A stretch of 20,055 nt of DNA from the NCBI GenBank assembly GCA_028279945.1, contig JANQMT010000117.1, positions 1-20,055 of the forward strand, in the 5' to 3' direction. A program made the position numbers and the translations under genes. Shown here one piece after another: positions 1-7,424 of this stretch; the stretch's first letter is position 1; each line of letters starts with the position of its first letter. The notes beneath the pieces are model-generated. The model was not told the DNA's origin and ran no database searches. It saw nothing but the letters and a program-made list of their open reading frames with translations. The stretch is from JAKSCF01 sp028279945. Lineage in GTDB: Bacteria; Bacillota; Clostridia; Peptostreptococcales; JAAYPU01.

Positions 1-2
1 AT

Positions 3-116
3 TACAGCTCTGCGGTATCTGTTATCCAAGCCGGAGGAACCACAATAGGTGCCAGTAGATCTGTAAAAATTTTGAATCCCCATGGAGTACGAAATGGAAC
101 TCAGGCTGAAAAATAA
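3..116 (+). CDS. C-terminal end of a DeoC-like aldolase (5' partial)
   Basis: An open frame enters from the left edge and stops at TAA 114-116, giving 37 residues. The stretch AGGTTIGASRSVKIL resembles the C-terminal phosphate-binding segment of deoxyribose-phosphate aldolase (DeoC) and related class I aldolases, which usually reads like AGATRIGTSSGVKI. Enzymes of that family cleave or form sugar-phosphate carbon-carbon bonds through a lysine Schiff base; the catalytic lysine would lie outside the window. The end of this frame overlaps the start of the following oxidoreductase by 23 bases, suggesting translational coupling in one operon. With only 37 residues visible, the family is a tentative reading and the substrate is unknown. 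Confidence 0.5.
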   Translation, partial: YSSAVSVIQAGGTTIGASRSVKILNPHGVRNGTQAEK

Positions 117-855
117 AGTAGCTCTGATAACGGGCGGCTCACAGGGCTTGGGAAGGGCTATTTGCATTGCTCTTGCCGCCGAAGGATCAAAAGTGGCGGT
201 CAACTACAGAAACAATCCGAAAAAAGCCGACAATGTAGCCAGCGAGATTTACGATAAGTTTGGCACAGAGGTAATGACTGTATATGGCGATATAACAATA
301 GAAAACCAGGTCCGAAGTATGTTTGAAGAGGTGCAAAGACATTTCCGGCATATAGACATATTGATAAACAACTCTGGCATATGTCCTATATCCATGATAA
401 AGGATATGACTTTAGAGGAATGGGAAAGCGTCATTTGCACCAATTTGACAGGAACCTTTCTGACCAGCAGAGAAATGGTGAATCTGCTGATTCGTAATGG
501 GCAAGTAGGAAACATTGTAAATATTGCATCACAAGCGGCATACAACGGATCAAAAACGGGAAAAACACATTATGCTGCTAGTAAGGGAGGCGTTGTTACC
601 TTTACGCTTTCTCTTGCCAAAGAGGTTTCAGACTATGGAATAAGAGTCAATGCAGTTGCACCGGGGATGATATATACGGATATGATTGCTGAAAGTTTGA
701 AAAAAAACAAGGAGAAGTATGAAAAAAAAATTCCCATAGGACGAATAGCTGATGCAGATGAAGTTGCAAGAGCAGCCGTGTTTCTGGTCTCCGATGCAGC
801 AAGCTATATAACCGGATCTATTGTTGATGTCAGCGGCGGTATTATAGGCATATAA
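94..855 (+). CDS. SDR-family NAD(P)-dependent oxidoreductase (FabG-like)
   Basis: Classical short-chain dehydrogenase/reductase of 253 residues, the normal family length. Visible are the Rossmann motif TGGSQGLG (residues 13-20), NNSG (92-95) and a complete catalytic tetrad Asn117, Ser146, Tyr160, Lys164 (YAASK). It should oxidise or reduce a hydroxyl/carbonyl group with NAD(P)H in the cytoplasm. The family includes 3-oxoacyl-ACP reductases and many sugar or polyol dehydrogenases; coupling to a DeoC-like aldolase favours carbohydrate catabolism over fatty acid synthesis, but the substrate is not readable. The frame is open from an ATG at 82, but GGAG at 84-87 sits six bases before the ATG at 94 and the family usually begins with a sequence like MRLKNKVALITGG, so 94 is preferred. 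The last codons (VDVSGG) are the normal C-terminus. Confidence 0.9.
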   Translation: MELRLKNKVALITGGSQGLGRAICIALAAEGSKVAVNYRNNPKKADNVASEIYDKFGTEVMTVYGDITIENQVRSMFEEVQRHFRHIDILINNSGICPISMIKDMTLEEWESVICTNLTGTFLTSREMVNLLIRNGQVGNIVNIASQAAYNGSKTGKTHYAASKGGVVTFTLSLAKEVSDYGIRVNAVAPGMIYTDMIAESLKKNKEKYEKKIPIGRIADADEVARAAVFLVSDAASYITGSIVDVSGGIIGI

Positions 856-889
856 TATATACAAATTAAAGTTTACCTGAAATTGGTAA

Positions 890-915
890 TACAAAAATAA
901 TTTATTATTTTTGTA
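890..915. terminator. 12-bp AT-rich hairpin after the SDR gene
   Basis: Perfect inverted repeat: TACAAAAATAAT at 890-901, a two-base loop, then ATTATTTTTGTA at 904-915. It lies 35 bases after the SDR stop and before the next gene, so it may act as a terminator, although there is no separate U tract on either side and the stem has little GC. Confidence 0.4.
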
Positions 916-980
916 AAGGCACCTAAATACTTTATCGTTTTCGTATTCTATTATAGTCATAAAATAAGGAGGATAGAATA

Positions 981-2465
981 GTGAAAAAGATTTTATCGAT
1001 TATTCTAGTGTTAACACTGATTTGTTCAGCAACCACAGTAGCGTTTGCTGGTTCTTGGAAGGATGGCTGTCGCAATTGGTCACCTCCTGGATTATCCAAT
1101 AAAGCATGCATGTCACAAGGAATTGCAAAAAAGTTCTTTGATATTGATGGATACAAGTGGGCTGAAGATGCCATTGAAAGAATGGCAGAAAAAGGTGTAA
1201 TAAGGGGTATTGGCAATGGTCTGTTTGCGCCTAAAAGATCTGTTACAAAACTTGAAGCTATTGTTATGGCTTTAAGGATAATGGGAGAAGAAGATGAAGC
1301 ATGTAAGTATTTAGAAGATATTAAAGAAGGTAAGAAAAAGTTTGACCTTAAAGATTATCTGCAAGAATGGTCATATGGTTATGTTGCATTAGCCGAAGAT
1401 AAGGGTATTTTAGATGAGGCAGATGTGTTGTATTTTAGGCTTAATGATCCTGCTACAAGACATGAGGTAGCAAAATATCTTGTTAGGGCAATCGGTGAGG
1501 AAGATGAATCACAAGAGCATATGGATGCTGATCTTGATTTTATTGATGCTTCATTTATACCACAGGGTTCAGTGGGCTACATCTATATCGCTAATAATGA
1601 AGGTATTATAAAAGGATATGAAGATGAAACATTCAGACCTTTCAATGCAGTAACCAGAGCAGAAATGGCTGTTATGGTGGCTAGGCTAGAAGGTAAAATT
1701 GATGAAGATGATGAAGAATATGTAATATATGATGGAGAAGTAACAGACATAGACGATGAATATAACTGGATAGAAATTGATGATGAAAAATTTGAAATCG
1801 TAAACAGTACCAAAGTTATTTTTGAAGATAATGTAAAAGGATCCATAAAAGACATTGAAGTAGGGGATGATGTAAGAGCAAAGGTTAATGATGATGATGA
1901 AGCCGTTTATATTAAGGTTGATAGAGATTTATATAATGAATATGAAGGTGAAGTCGAAAAAATAGATGATGATTATGAATGGATAAAAATTGATGTAGGA
2001 AGTGAAGATAAACGTTTTGATATCGCAGATGACGTTGAAGTAGTATTTGAAGATGACGAAGAAGGGGATATAGAGGATATAGAAGTAGGCGATGAAGTTA
2101 AAGTAAAAGTTAATGCAAAAGATAAAATAGTATATATCGAAGTAGATGAAGAAATAGATTCCAGAGAGTATAATGGATCAGTTATCTTAATAAGCGAAGA
2201 TGATGATGAATATAAATTTTGGGTTTACACATCTAAAGTTATTAAATTTGAAGTAGAGGATAACTATGAAGTAAAGTTTGATGATGAAGATGGATCGATA
2301 GAAGATCTAAGAATTGGTGATGAAGTTGAAGTCATAACGGAGGATGGCGATGTCATAGAAATATCGGTTGACAGAGATATTGATGAAGACATCATTGATG
2401 GAAAGCTATATGATATCTACTTAGAAGAAGAAATGATCGCAATAAAGATTAATACTCAAGTCTAA
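981..2465 (+). CDS. S-layer-homology protein with acidic repeats, C-terminus cut by a stop
   Basis: Exported cell-wall protein of 494 residues starting at GTG 981, eight bases after AAGGAGG (966-972). Residues 1-24 form a signal peptide ending near AFA. Three S-layer homology domains follow at about 52-102, 127-172 and 186-236; the third is the clearest, with FIDA, GIIKGYEDETFRP and VTRAEMAVMVARL. SLH domains bind secondary wall polymers, so the protein should sit on the cell surface. From about residue 248 come roughly 70-residue, very acidic repeats built as (E/D)-G-x-V, then an I-D/E strand, then IEDIEVGDEV(K/R)(V/A)KV and a (V/I)YI(K/E)V strand. The fourth unit breaks off at TAA 2463-2465, yet the same frame continues the repeat to 2603. 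The acidic, Asp-rich strands could bind cations, which is inference. No function for the repeat domain is recognised. Confidence 0.85.
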   Translation: MKKILSIILVLTLICSATTVAFAGSWKDGCRNWSPPGLSNKACMSQGIAKKFFDIDGYKWAEDAIERMAEKGVIRGIGNGLFAPKRSVTKLEAIVMALRIMGEEDEACKYLEDIKEGKKKFDLKDYLQEWSYGYVALAEDKGILDEADVLYFRLNDPATRHEVAKYLVRAIGEEDESQEHMDADLDFIDASFIPQGSVGYIYIANNEGIIKGYEDETFRPFNAVTRAEMAVMVARLEGKIDEDDEEYVIYDGEVTDIDDEYNWIEIDDEKFEIVNSTKVIFEDNVKGSIKDIEVGDDVRAKVNDDDEAVYIKVDRDLYNEYEGEVEKIDDDYEWIKIDVGSEDKRFDIADDVEVVFEDDEEGDIEDIEVGDEVKVKVNAKDKIVYIEVDEEIDSREYNGSVILISEDDDEYKFWVYTSKVIKFEVEDNYEVKFDDEDGSIEDLRIGDEVEVITEDGDVIEISVDRDIDEDIIDGKLYDIYLEEEMIAIKINTQV

Positions 2466-2603
2466 TTATATTCACTGGATGATGATGTAAAAATCTATCT
2501 AAATGATAATACAGTCAAATTATCAGCTCTTAAAAAAGGTGACAGTATAGGATTAAATATGGATGATGATGAAGTAAAGGAAATTAGAGCTTATAGATAT
2601 TAG
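2466..2603 (+). pseudogene. In-frame continuation of the SLH protein's last repeat behind a stop codon
   Basis: Directly after TAA 2463-2465, and in the same frame, 45 codons read on to TAG 2601-2603. They contain LDDDVKIYLNDNTVKLSALKKGDSIGL followed by DDDEVKEIRAY, matching the second half of the preceding repeats (a VxVxFEDDxxxSIEDIxVGDEV strand pair and a final xVxEI strand). There is no ribosome binding site or good start, so this is not an independent gene. It is the detached end of the fourth repeat, separated by a single nonsense codon, not by a frameshift. Confidence 0.8.
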
Positions 2604-2648
2604 GTGTATACTTCAATTTGATACATATCATAATAAGTTGGATTAGAA

Positions 2649-2680
2649 AACAAGGGAAATGTTGATATCCCTTGTTTTTT
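2649..2680 (+). terminator. Rho-independent terminator of the SLH gene
   Basis: Stem AACAAGGGA (2649-2657) with TCCCTTGTT (2668-2676), ten-base loop, followed by a T run to 2680. It stands after the detached repeat end (TAG 2601), not after the premature stop, supporting the view that the original gene reached 2603. Confidence 0.85.
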
Positions 2681-2752
2681 GTATGTAGAAAAGATACAAA
2701 ATATTTGACATGTAAAATTTTCAATAAATTTGAAATATTATGACTTGTTTTA

Positions 2753-2781
2753 TTGAAAAGTCGTAGGATTTAGAGTAACAT
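2753..2781 (+). promoter_or_regulatory. Weak candidate promoter for the riboswitch-chemoreceptor unit
   Basis: TTGAAA (2753-2758), 17-base spacer, TAACAT (2776-2781), ending about 27 bases before the riboswitch. The -10 element is poor, so this may be a flagellar-sigma or other promoter, or the wrong site. Confidence 0.25.
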
Positions 2782-2807
2782 CATAAATAGATGACAAAAA
2801 TTGATTT

Positions 2808-2903
2808 AAAATCTAACACGAAAAAGCAAATCATTCGAAAGGGTGAGACGCAAAGCTAAAGGGCCTTTGAAATGGCAGCCAGCTGCCGAATTTAGATTTT
2901 TTT
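2808..2903 (+). promoter_or_regulatory. c-di-GMP-I (GEMM-I) riboswitch with terminator-type platform
   Basis: Matches the GEMM-I aptamer: GCAAA (2826-2830), P2 hairpin TCATTC-GAAA-GGGTGA (2831-2846) with a GNRA loop, the core GACGCAAAGC (2847-2856), GGG, P3, and GCAGCCAGCTGCC (2875-2887). The outer P1 helix pairs AAAATCTAA (2808-2816) with TTAGATTTT (2892-2900) and runs straight into a T tract (to 2903), so the ligand-stabilised P1 itself looks like an intrinsic terminator. A competing hairpin, TTTAGA (2891-2896) with TCTAAA (2908-2913), would act as antiterminator. This predicts switching OFF on ligand binding. The base before GCAAA, equivalent to position 20 of the Vibrio Vc2 aptamer, is A instead of G. 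It controls the chemoreceptor beginning at 2990. Confidence 0.93.
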
Positions 2904-2928
2904 ATTGTCTAAAAGGAAGGAGGGAGGA

Positions 2929-2943
2929 ATGATTAAAATTTAG
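2929..2943 (+). CDS. Possible four-codon leader ORF
   Basis: An ATG at 2929 behind an unusually strong purine-rich ribosome binding site (GGAGGGAGG, 2919-2927) opens a frame of only four codons before TAG. It lies between the riboswitch and the chemoreceptor, which has its own site AAGGAGG at 2972-2978. It could be translated as a minimal upstream ORF, or the purine run may be fortuitous. The spacing to ATG is only one base, which argues against efficient use. Confidence 0.2.
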   Translation: MIKI

Positions 2944-2989
2944 GTGGGCGTATCAAAAAAAAAAGAGAAAGAAGGAGGATAATATTTAA

Positions 2990-5008
2990 ATGAAAATAAA
3001 GTTAAGTATTAGAGTAAAAATACTTGTAAGTATTATCATCTCATTATTAGTCAGCCCTACAATTGCTATTTTTATTGATAAATGGATACAGAGAATCAAT
3101 GTATTAGACAGCAGCTTTTCTGTCTATATATCCACTGGTATTAATCTTTTTGTTGTCTCTACAATCATAATGGTTTTAGTGAATATACTTATTCTAAAGC
3201 CTTTAAAAAAGGTTATTATTGCAGCAGATAAGTTAGCGCAAGGGGATATAGACGTAGACGTTAAGCAGAGGTCATCAGACGAAATAGGCGAGCTTATGAG
3301 CGCATTTGGTAAAATGGTGGATAACATAGCTGAACAGTCCCAAAATGCAGACAAAATTTCAAAAGGTGATTTAACCGTGAAGGTAGTACCAAAATCAGAA
3401 AATGATGTATTGGCCAACAGTATGAAGCAAGTGGTAAAAACCCTTAAAGAGTTAGTCAGTGAGACGAGTACACTGACAGAAGAAGCTTTACAAGGAAATT
3501 TGTCTGTAAGAGGTCATGTAGATAAATTTGAGGGTGGATATCAAGATATTGTTTCTGGGATAAATAAAACTCTTGATGCCATTATTAATCCGTTAAATGC
3601 AGCTGCAGATTACATATATAGAATAAGTGATGGTGATATACCAGAAAAAATAACAGAAACATTTAATGGTGATTTTAATGATTTGAAAGATAATATTAAT
3701 AAGTGTATTGAGGCCATAGATCGATTGGTTAAAGACACCGATGCTTTAGTCGATGCAACCGTAGAAGGTAAGTTAAACACAAGAGCAGATGCCAATATGC
3801 ATAAAGGTGATTATGCGAAAATAGTAAGCGGTATAAATAATACTTTGGATGCAGTCGTTAAGCCAATTCAAGAGGCATCGGAAGTGTTGGAAGAAATGGC
3901 AAAAGGAAATATGAGTGCAAAGGTAGAGGGAGCGTATAAAGGTGACCATGCAAAGATTAAAAATGCACTTAACGATACAGGAGAAGCAATAAAGGGATAT
4001 TTGGGAGAAATATCTGATATATTATCTAAAATGGCCAATAGAGATTTTACTGTGGAAATTACTAGAGCGTATATGGGCGATTTTATATTGCTTAAAGACT
4101 CGATAAATCATATTGTCAACCAATTTAACATAGTACTTAACGAAATTATTGTGTCATCAGAGCAAGTAGAATCAGGTGCTGAGCAAGTAGCTTCATCCAG
4201 CCAAAACTTGTCACAAGGATCATCCGAACAAGCCGCATCAGTAGAAGAAATCAGTGCAAGCATAACAGAAATGTTAGATCAAACCAAAGAAAACGCAGAA
4301 AATGCAAATAAAGCCAATGAGTTATCAACGAAAGCCAAAGCGGATGCACAGAACGGAAATATACAAATGGATGAAATGCTTAAAGCTATGACTGAGATTA
4401 AAAACTCTTCAATGAATATATCCAATATTATTAAAGTCATTGATGAAATAGCATTCCAGACCAATATATTGGCTCTGAATGCAGCAGTTGAAGCTGCAAG
4501 AGCCGGTGAACACGGTAAAGGTTTTGCTGTTGTGGCAGAAGAAGTAAGAAATTTAGCAGAGAGAAGTGCAAAAGCAGCTAAAGAAACAACAGATTTAATA
4601 GATAATTCTATTAATAAGGTGACAGAAGGATATAAAATTGCAAATGATACAGCTGAAGCTTTGAGGCAAATTGTTGAAGGTGTTTCCAATGCGGTAGAGA
4701 TTGTTGGTGTTATTGCAGATGCATCTATTAAACAGGCAAATGGTATAAGAGAGATTAACCAAAGCGTGGACCAAATATCTCAAGTAACACAAACCAACAC
4801 AGCAACGGCTGAACAAAGCGCATCAACAAGTGAAAAAATGGCTGGGGAAGCGCAAGGTCTTATGTGCATTATCCAAGAGTTTAAAGTAAAAAATTCAAAT
4901 AAAAGCTTAATCAGTGCCTCTAAAGAGACAATAATGATTGATTCGCCTAATGAGGCCAATAATCATTTGAAAATTTCTTTGAACGAAGACAACTTTGGAA
5001 AATATTAA
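2990..5008 (+). CDS. Methyl-accepting chemotaxis protein with tandem HAMP-like modules and no sensor domain
   Basis: Chemoreceptor of 672 residues. Two membrane helices lie at about 10-30 and 47-69, separated by only some 16 residues, so there is no room for an extracellular ligand domain. After TM2 comes a HAMP domain (about 70-122; LKPLKKVI, GDIDVDVKQRSSDEIGELMSAF), then several HAMP-like modules with the repeated pattern GDxxxIxxGINxTLDAxxxP (about residues 150-370). The C-terminal signalling domain (about 390-645) contains the highly conserved hairpin tip DEIAFQTNILALNAAVEAAR (from residue 485) that contacts CheA and CheW. Its input is therefore probably internal or membrane-linked, for example through the HAMP chain or a partner protein. 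ATG 2990 follows AAGGAGG (2972-2978). Expression is placed under the GEMM-I riboswitch just upstream. No chemotaxis gene neighbours it, so it is an orphan receptor. Confidence 0.95.
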   Translation: MKIKLSIRVKILVSIIISLLVSPTIAIFIDKWIQRINVLDSSFSVYISTGINLFVVSTIIMVLVNILILKPLKKVIIAADKLAQGDIDVDVKQRSSDEIGELMSAFGKMVDNIAEQSQNADKISKGDLTVKVVPKSENDVLANSMKQVVKTLKELVSETSTLTEEALQGNLSVRGHVDKFEGGYQDIVSGINKTLDAIINPLNAAADYIYRISDGDIPEKITETFNGDFNDLKDNINKCIEAIDRLVKDTDALVDATVEGKLNTRADANMHKGDYAKIVSGINNTLDAVVKPIQEASEVLEEMAKGNMSAKVEGAYKGDHAKIKNALNDTGEAIKGYLGEISDILSKMANRDFTVEITRAYMGDFILLKDSINHIVNQFNIVLNEIIVSSEQVESGAEQVASSSQNLSQGSSEQAASVEEISASITEMLDQTKENAENANKANELSTKAKADAQNGNIQMDEMLKAMTEIKNSSMNISNIIKVIDEIAFQTNILALNAAVEAARAGEHGKGFAVVAEEVRNLAERSAKAAKETTDLIDNSINKVTEGYKIANDTAEALRQIVEGVSNAVEIVGVIADASIKQANGIREINQSVDQISQVTQTNTATAEQSASTSEKMAGEAQGLMCIIQEFKVKNSNKSLISASKETIMIDSPNEANNHLKISLNEDNFGKY

Positions 5009-5051
5009 GGAAAACAAACACTACAACAACCATAAAAATTGATTAATAAAG

Positions 5052-5076
5052 AACTAGCTGAAAAAGCTGGTTTTTT
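5052..5076 (+). terminator. Terminator after the chemoreceptor gene
   Basis: Stem AACTAGCT (5052-5059) with AGCTGGTT (5065-5072), one G-T pair, short A-rich loop, then a T run to 5076. It is placed 44 bases after the stop codon. Confidence 0.85.
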
Positions 5077-5195
5077 ATTTACAACCATATATTCAATTGG
5101 GAAATTAGAAGTAATAAATATGATTAATATATTTATTAAAGGCAATATATAATAAAAAGATAAAATTAAATAATATAGGAAAAGGTGATAGAAAG

Positions 5196-5651
5196 ATGGA
5201 TAAATTTAATTATAAAAAACTAGAGGATGAAAAATTGAAAAAGAAGCTTACGCCTATTCAATATGAAGTGACACAAAATAACGGAACTGAGGCACCCTTT
5301 AATAATGAATACTGGGAGAATCATAAGGAAGGGATTTATGTTGATATTGTTTCCGGAGAAGTTTTGTTTTCTTCAAAAGAAAAATTCGATTCAGGATGTG
5401 GCTGGCCAAGCTTCACAGAACCAATAGAAAATGAAAATATTATAGAAAAAATAGATAAAAGCCATGGTATGATTCGTACTGAAGTCAGAAGCAAATATGC
5501 CGATTCTCACTTAGGACATGTTTTTAACGACGGCCCAGGGACTAAAGGTCTCAGATACTGCATTAATTCTGCTGCATTAAAATTTATACCTAAAGATCGT
5601 TTGGAGAAAGAAGGGTATAGTGAATATAAAAGGTTATTCGAATTAAAATAA
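5196..5651 (+). CDS. msrB: Peptide-methionine (R)-S-oxide reductase MsrB
   Basis: Repairs oxidised protein by reducing methionine-R-sulfoxide, using thioredoxin as electron donor, in the cytoplasm. The 151 residues match the single-domain MsrB length. Family motifs are GCGWPSF (67-73), HLGHVF (105-110), and RYCINSAAL with catalytic Cys122; Cys68 is present as a possible resolving cysteine. The two CxxC pairs that bind zinc in many MsrBs are absent, so this is the zinc-free form. The catalytic residue is encoded by TGC, so it is not a selenoprotein. The gene has its own ribosome binding site (AAAGGTGA at 5181-5188) and stands alone between two terminators; no msrA is adjacent. Confidence 0.95.
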   Translation: MDKFNYKKLEDEKLKKKLTPIQYEVTQNNGTEAPFNNEYWENHKEGIYVDIVSGEVLFSSKEKFDSGCGWPSFTEPIENENIIEKIDKSHGMIRTEVRSKYADSHLGHVFNDGPGTKGLRYCINSAALKFIPKDRLEKEGYSEYKRLFELK

Positions 5652-5691
5652 GCAAGCTCAGTATGCCGGTTTTATATATGCTTAAAAGAAG

Positions 5692-5714
5692 GGTGATGGC
5701 CTTGGGCCATCACC
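5692..5714. terminator. Bidirectional terminator between msrB and the acetolactate synthase subunit gene
   Basis: Perfect 10-bp stem GGTGATGGCC (5692-5701), loop TTG, GGCCATCACC (5705-5714), between two convergent genes. T-rich sequence follows on both strands, stronger on the minus strand (CTTCTTTTA), so it can serve both. Confidence 0.8.
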
Positions 5715-5726
5715 TCATGTATTTTA

Positions 5727-6224
5727 TTAATCTTCATATATATTTTTCTTGCCTTTTGAAAGTGCAATAATACCGCTTCGAATGGTTTCAATAATGCCAT
5801 ATGGCCTAATTTCCAAATAAAATTCATCAATCATTTCTTTGGTATTGCATACTTGAAAAGTAATAACACATGAATCAGAATCGATTACAATTGCTTCGTA
5901 TTTTTCTCTCCATTTCTCAAGGTCATCATTAAGCTCATCTGTATATTTTATTTTGACCAAAGCTAATTCTTTTATGATGGATTCTTCTTTTTTTAGTTCA
6001 ATTGCTTTTTTGGTATCATATAGCTTTAATACCTGATGTCGTATTTGCTCAAAATTTTCTTCTTCCGTATCTACGGATACCGTAATTCTAGAAACTTCTG
6101 GAGAAGCTGTTTCCTCTCCAGTAAAACTTGTAATATTATATCCTCTTCTCAAAAATAAACCTGATATTCTTGCTGTAACACCTGGATGATTATTCACAAG
6201 AATTGAAAGTATTTTCTGACCCAT
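5727..6224 (-). CDS. ilvN: Acetolactate synthase small (regulatory) subunit
   Basis: Regulatory subunit of acetohydroxyacid synthase, which makes the first common intermediate of valine, leucine and isoleucine. The 165 residues fit the family. An N-terminal ACT domain (about 1-75) is evident: ILSILVNNHPGVTARISGLF, RRGYNITSF and SRITVSVD, where the NNHPGV turn corresponds to the valine-binding site; a C-terminal domain follows. The frame extends upstream to an ATG at 6284, but the ATG at 6224 is preceded by GGAGGAGG and gives the standard N-terminus, so it is chosen. No catalytic subunit gene adjoins it, so the partner must be encoded elsewhere. Whether it is best named ilvN or ilvH is a matter of convention. 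Confidence 0.92.
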   Translation of the reverse strand: MGQKILSILVNNHPGVTARISGLFLRRGYNITSFTGEETASPEVSRITVSVDTEEENFEQIRHQVLKLYDTKKAIELKKEESIIKELALVKIKYTDELNDDLEKWREKYEAIVIDSDSCVITFQVCNTKEMIDEFYLEIRPYGIIETIRSGIIALSKGKKNIYED

Positions 6225-6255
6225 ATCACGTTTCCTCCTCCAGTTTCTTTTTCTA

Positions 6256-6284
6256 ATTCTAATATACAATTGAAAGAATTGCAA
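6256..6284 (-). promoter_or_regulatory. Sigma-A-type promoter of the acetolactate synthase subunit gene
   Basis: On the minus strand, TTGCAA (6284-6279), a 17-base spacer and TAGAAT (6261-6256). The start of transcription would be near 6249, leaving a leader of about 25 bases, too short for a T-box or attenuator. Confidence 0.6.
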
Positions 6285-6380
6285 TTATTTGATACAAAAG
6301 AAGCGTACAAAGATATTATATTTATTTGTCCTTCATGATACAATGAATATTATGCAAACAGATAAAGGAAGAGGATCGTT

Positions 6381-7424
6381 ATGGTTGAAAAATATGATGT
6401 GGTGGTTATAGGTGCAGGACCGGCAGGAAGTATGGCTGCTTTTGAGCTTGCAAAAGATTATCAAGTATTGCTGGTAGAATCATGTAGTTTGCCTCGTAAT
6501 AAATCTTGTTCAGGTGTATTAATAAAAAAATCAGTCAATATAATAGAAGAACGAATAGGAACAATTCCGGATGAAGTTAAGTGTGTACCCAATAATACAA
6601 ACGGAATTGTAATTATTAAAGAGGATTTGGAAGAACAAGATTATCCTGATGAAGGAATTAATATATTGAGAGATAAGTTCGATCATTGGTTAGCAAAAAA
6701 AGCGGAAGAAAGAGGCGCTGTTCTAAGAGATTGTTCAAAAGTTATAAAAATAAATGAAATCAGCAGTGGTGTTGAATTAACTATAAAAGGCAATAGAGTT
6801 GATACAGTACATGCAAAAGTAGTGCTTGCTTGTGATGGCATTAATGGTTCTTCAAGACGATTAATCAATGCTGAACAACAAGATAAAGTGATAACTTATC
6901 AAAAATTTTATAAAGGATTTGCAGATACAGATCCATCTAAATTCTATGCCTACATATCTTCTCAATTCTCTCAATACGATGCGTGGATAAATACAAAAAA
7001 TAATCAGATTGTAATAGGCACTATTGCTAAAACCCTATTGGAAGCAAAAAGATACCATGAAGTATTTATACAATTTCTTGAAAACAGTAAAGGGTTTCAG
7101 TTAAATGAAATTACTAAAACAGAAGCGTGGTGTTTGCCTCGTGTATTCCCCAATTATGAAGTGCTGCTGCGTAAAGGCAAGGTATTATTTGCTGGAGAAG
7201 TTGCAGGTTTTTTAAACCCATTTGGAGAAGGTATTTCTATTGCTATGGAAAGTTCAATAGCTTTGACAAAAGCTTGTATGGAAAATGGTATTGAGGATTT
7301 GATTTCAATAGAAAAAGCTTATGGATCTGAAATAGAATCCGGATATGAGCACATGAAACGACAATGGATTTTCTTGAAAAAATTTTACCCAAGCTTTTGG
7401 AAGAATGCTTTACTGGAATTTTAA
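6381..7424 (+). CDS. FAD-dependent oxidoreductase, geranylgeranyl reductase family
   Basis: Flavoprotein of 347 residues. The N-terminus carries the dinucleotide-binding fold DVVVIGAGPAGSMAAFELA (GxGxxG at 11-16) followed by the family segment PRNKSCSGVL, comparable to PRxKxCGG in geranylgeranyl reductases, and a second FAD contact is seen in FAGEVAGFLNPFGEGISIAMES. Relatives reduce prenyl double bonds of lipids or quinones or act as monooxygenase-like enzymes; the substrate cannot be read here. The start follows AAAGGAAGAGG. Its stop codon overlaps that of the convergent diguanylate cyclase gene, with no terminator between them. No isoprenoid or quinone gene is nearby to narrow the role. Confidence 0.85.
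   Translation: MVEKYDVVVIGAGPAGSMAAFELAKDYQVLLVESCSLPRNKSCSGVLIKKSVNIIEERIGTIPDEVKCVPNNTNGIVIIKEDLEEQDYPDEGINILRDKFDHWLAKKAEERGAVLRDCSKVIKINEISSGVELTIKGNRVDTVHAKVVLACDGINGSSRRLINAEQQDKVITYQKFYKGFADTDPSKFYAYISSQFSQYDAWINTKNNQIVIGTIAKTLLEAKRYHEVFIQFLENSKGFQLNEITKTEAWCLPRVFPNYEVLLRKGKVLFAGEVAGFLNPFGEGISIAMESSIALTKACMENGIEDLISIEKAYGSEIESGYEHMKRQWIFLKKFYPSFWKNALLEF

Noticed and set aside
4279..4689. 136-codon minus-strand frame within the chemoreceptor gene
   Set aside because: Mirror of the Ala/Glu-rich coiled-coil coding region, a common artefact; the plus strand has clear conserved motifs.
5559..5564. Selenoprotein MsrB, as found in some clostridia
   Set aside because: The catalytic codon is TGC (Cys122), and no in-frame TGA occurs in the gene.
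6225..6284. Longer start for the acetolactate synthase subunit at 6284
   Set aside because: The 20 extra residues are Arg/Lys-rich and unlike the family, contain the promoter elements, and the internal ATG at 6224 has an excellent ribosome binding site.
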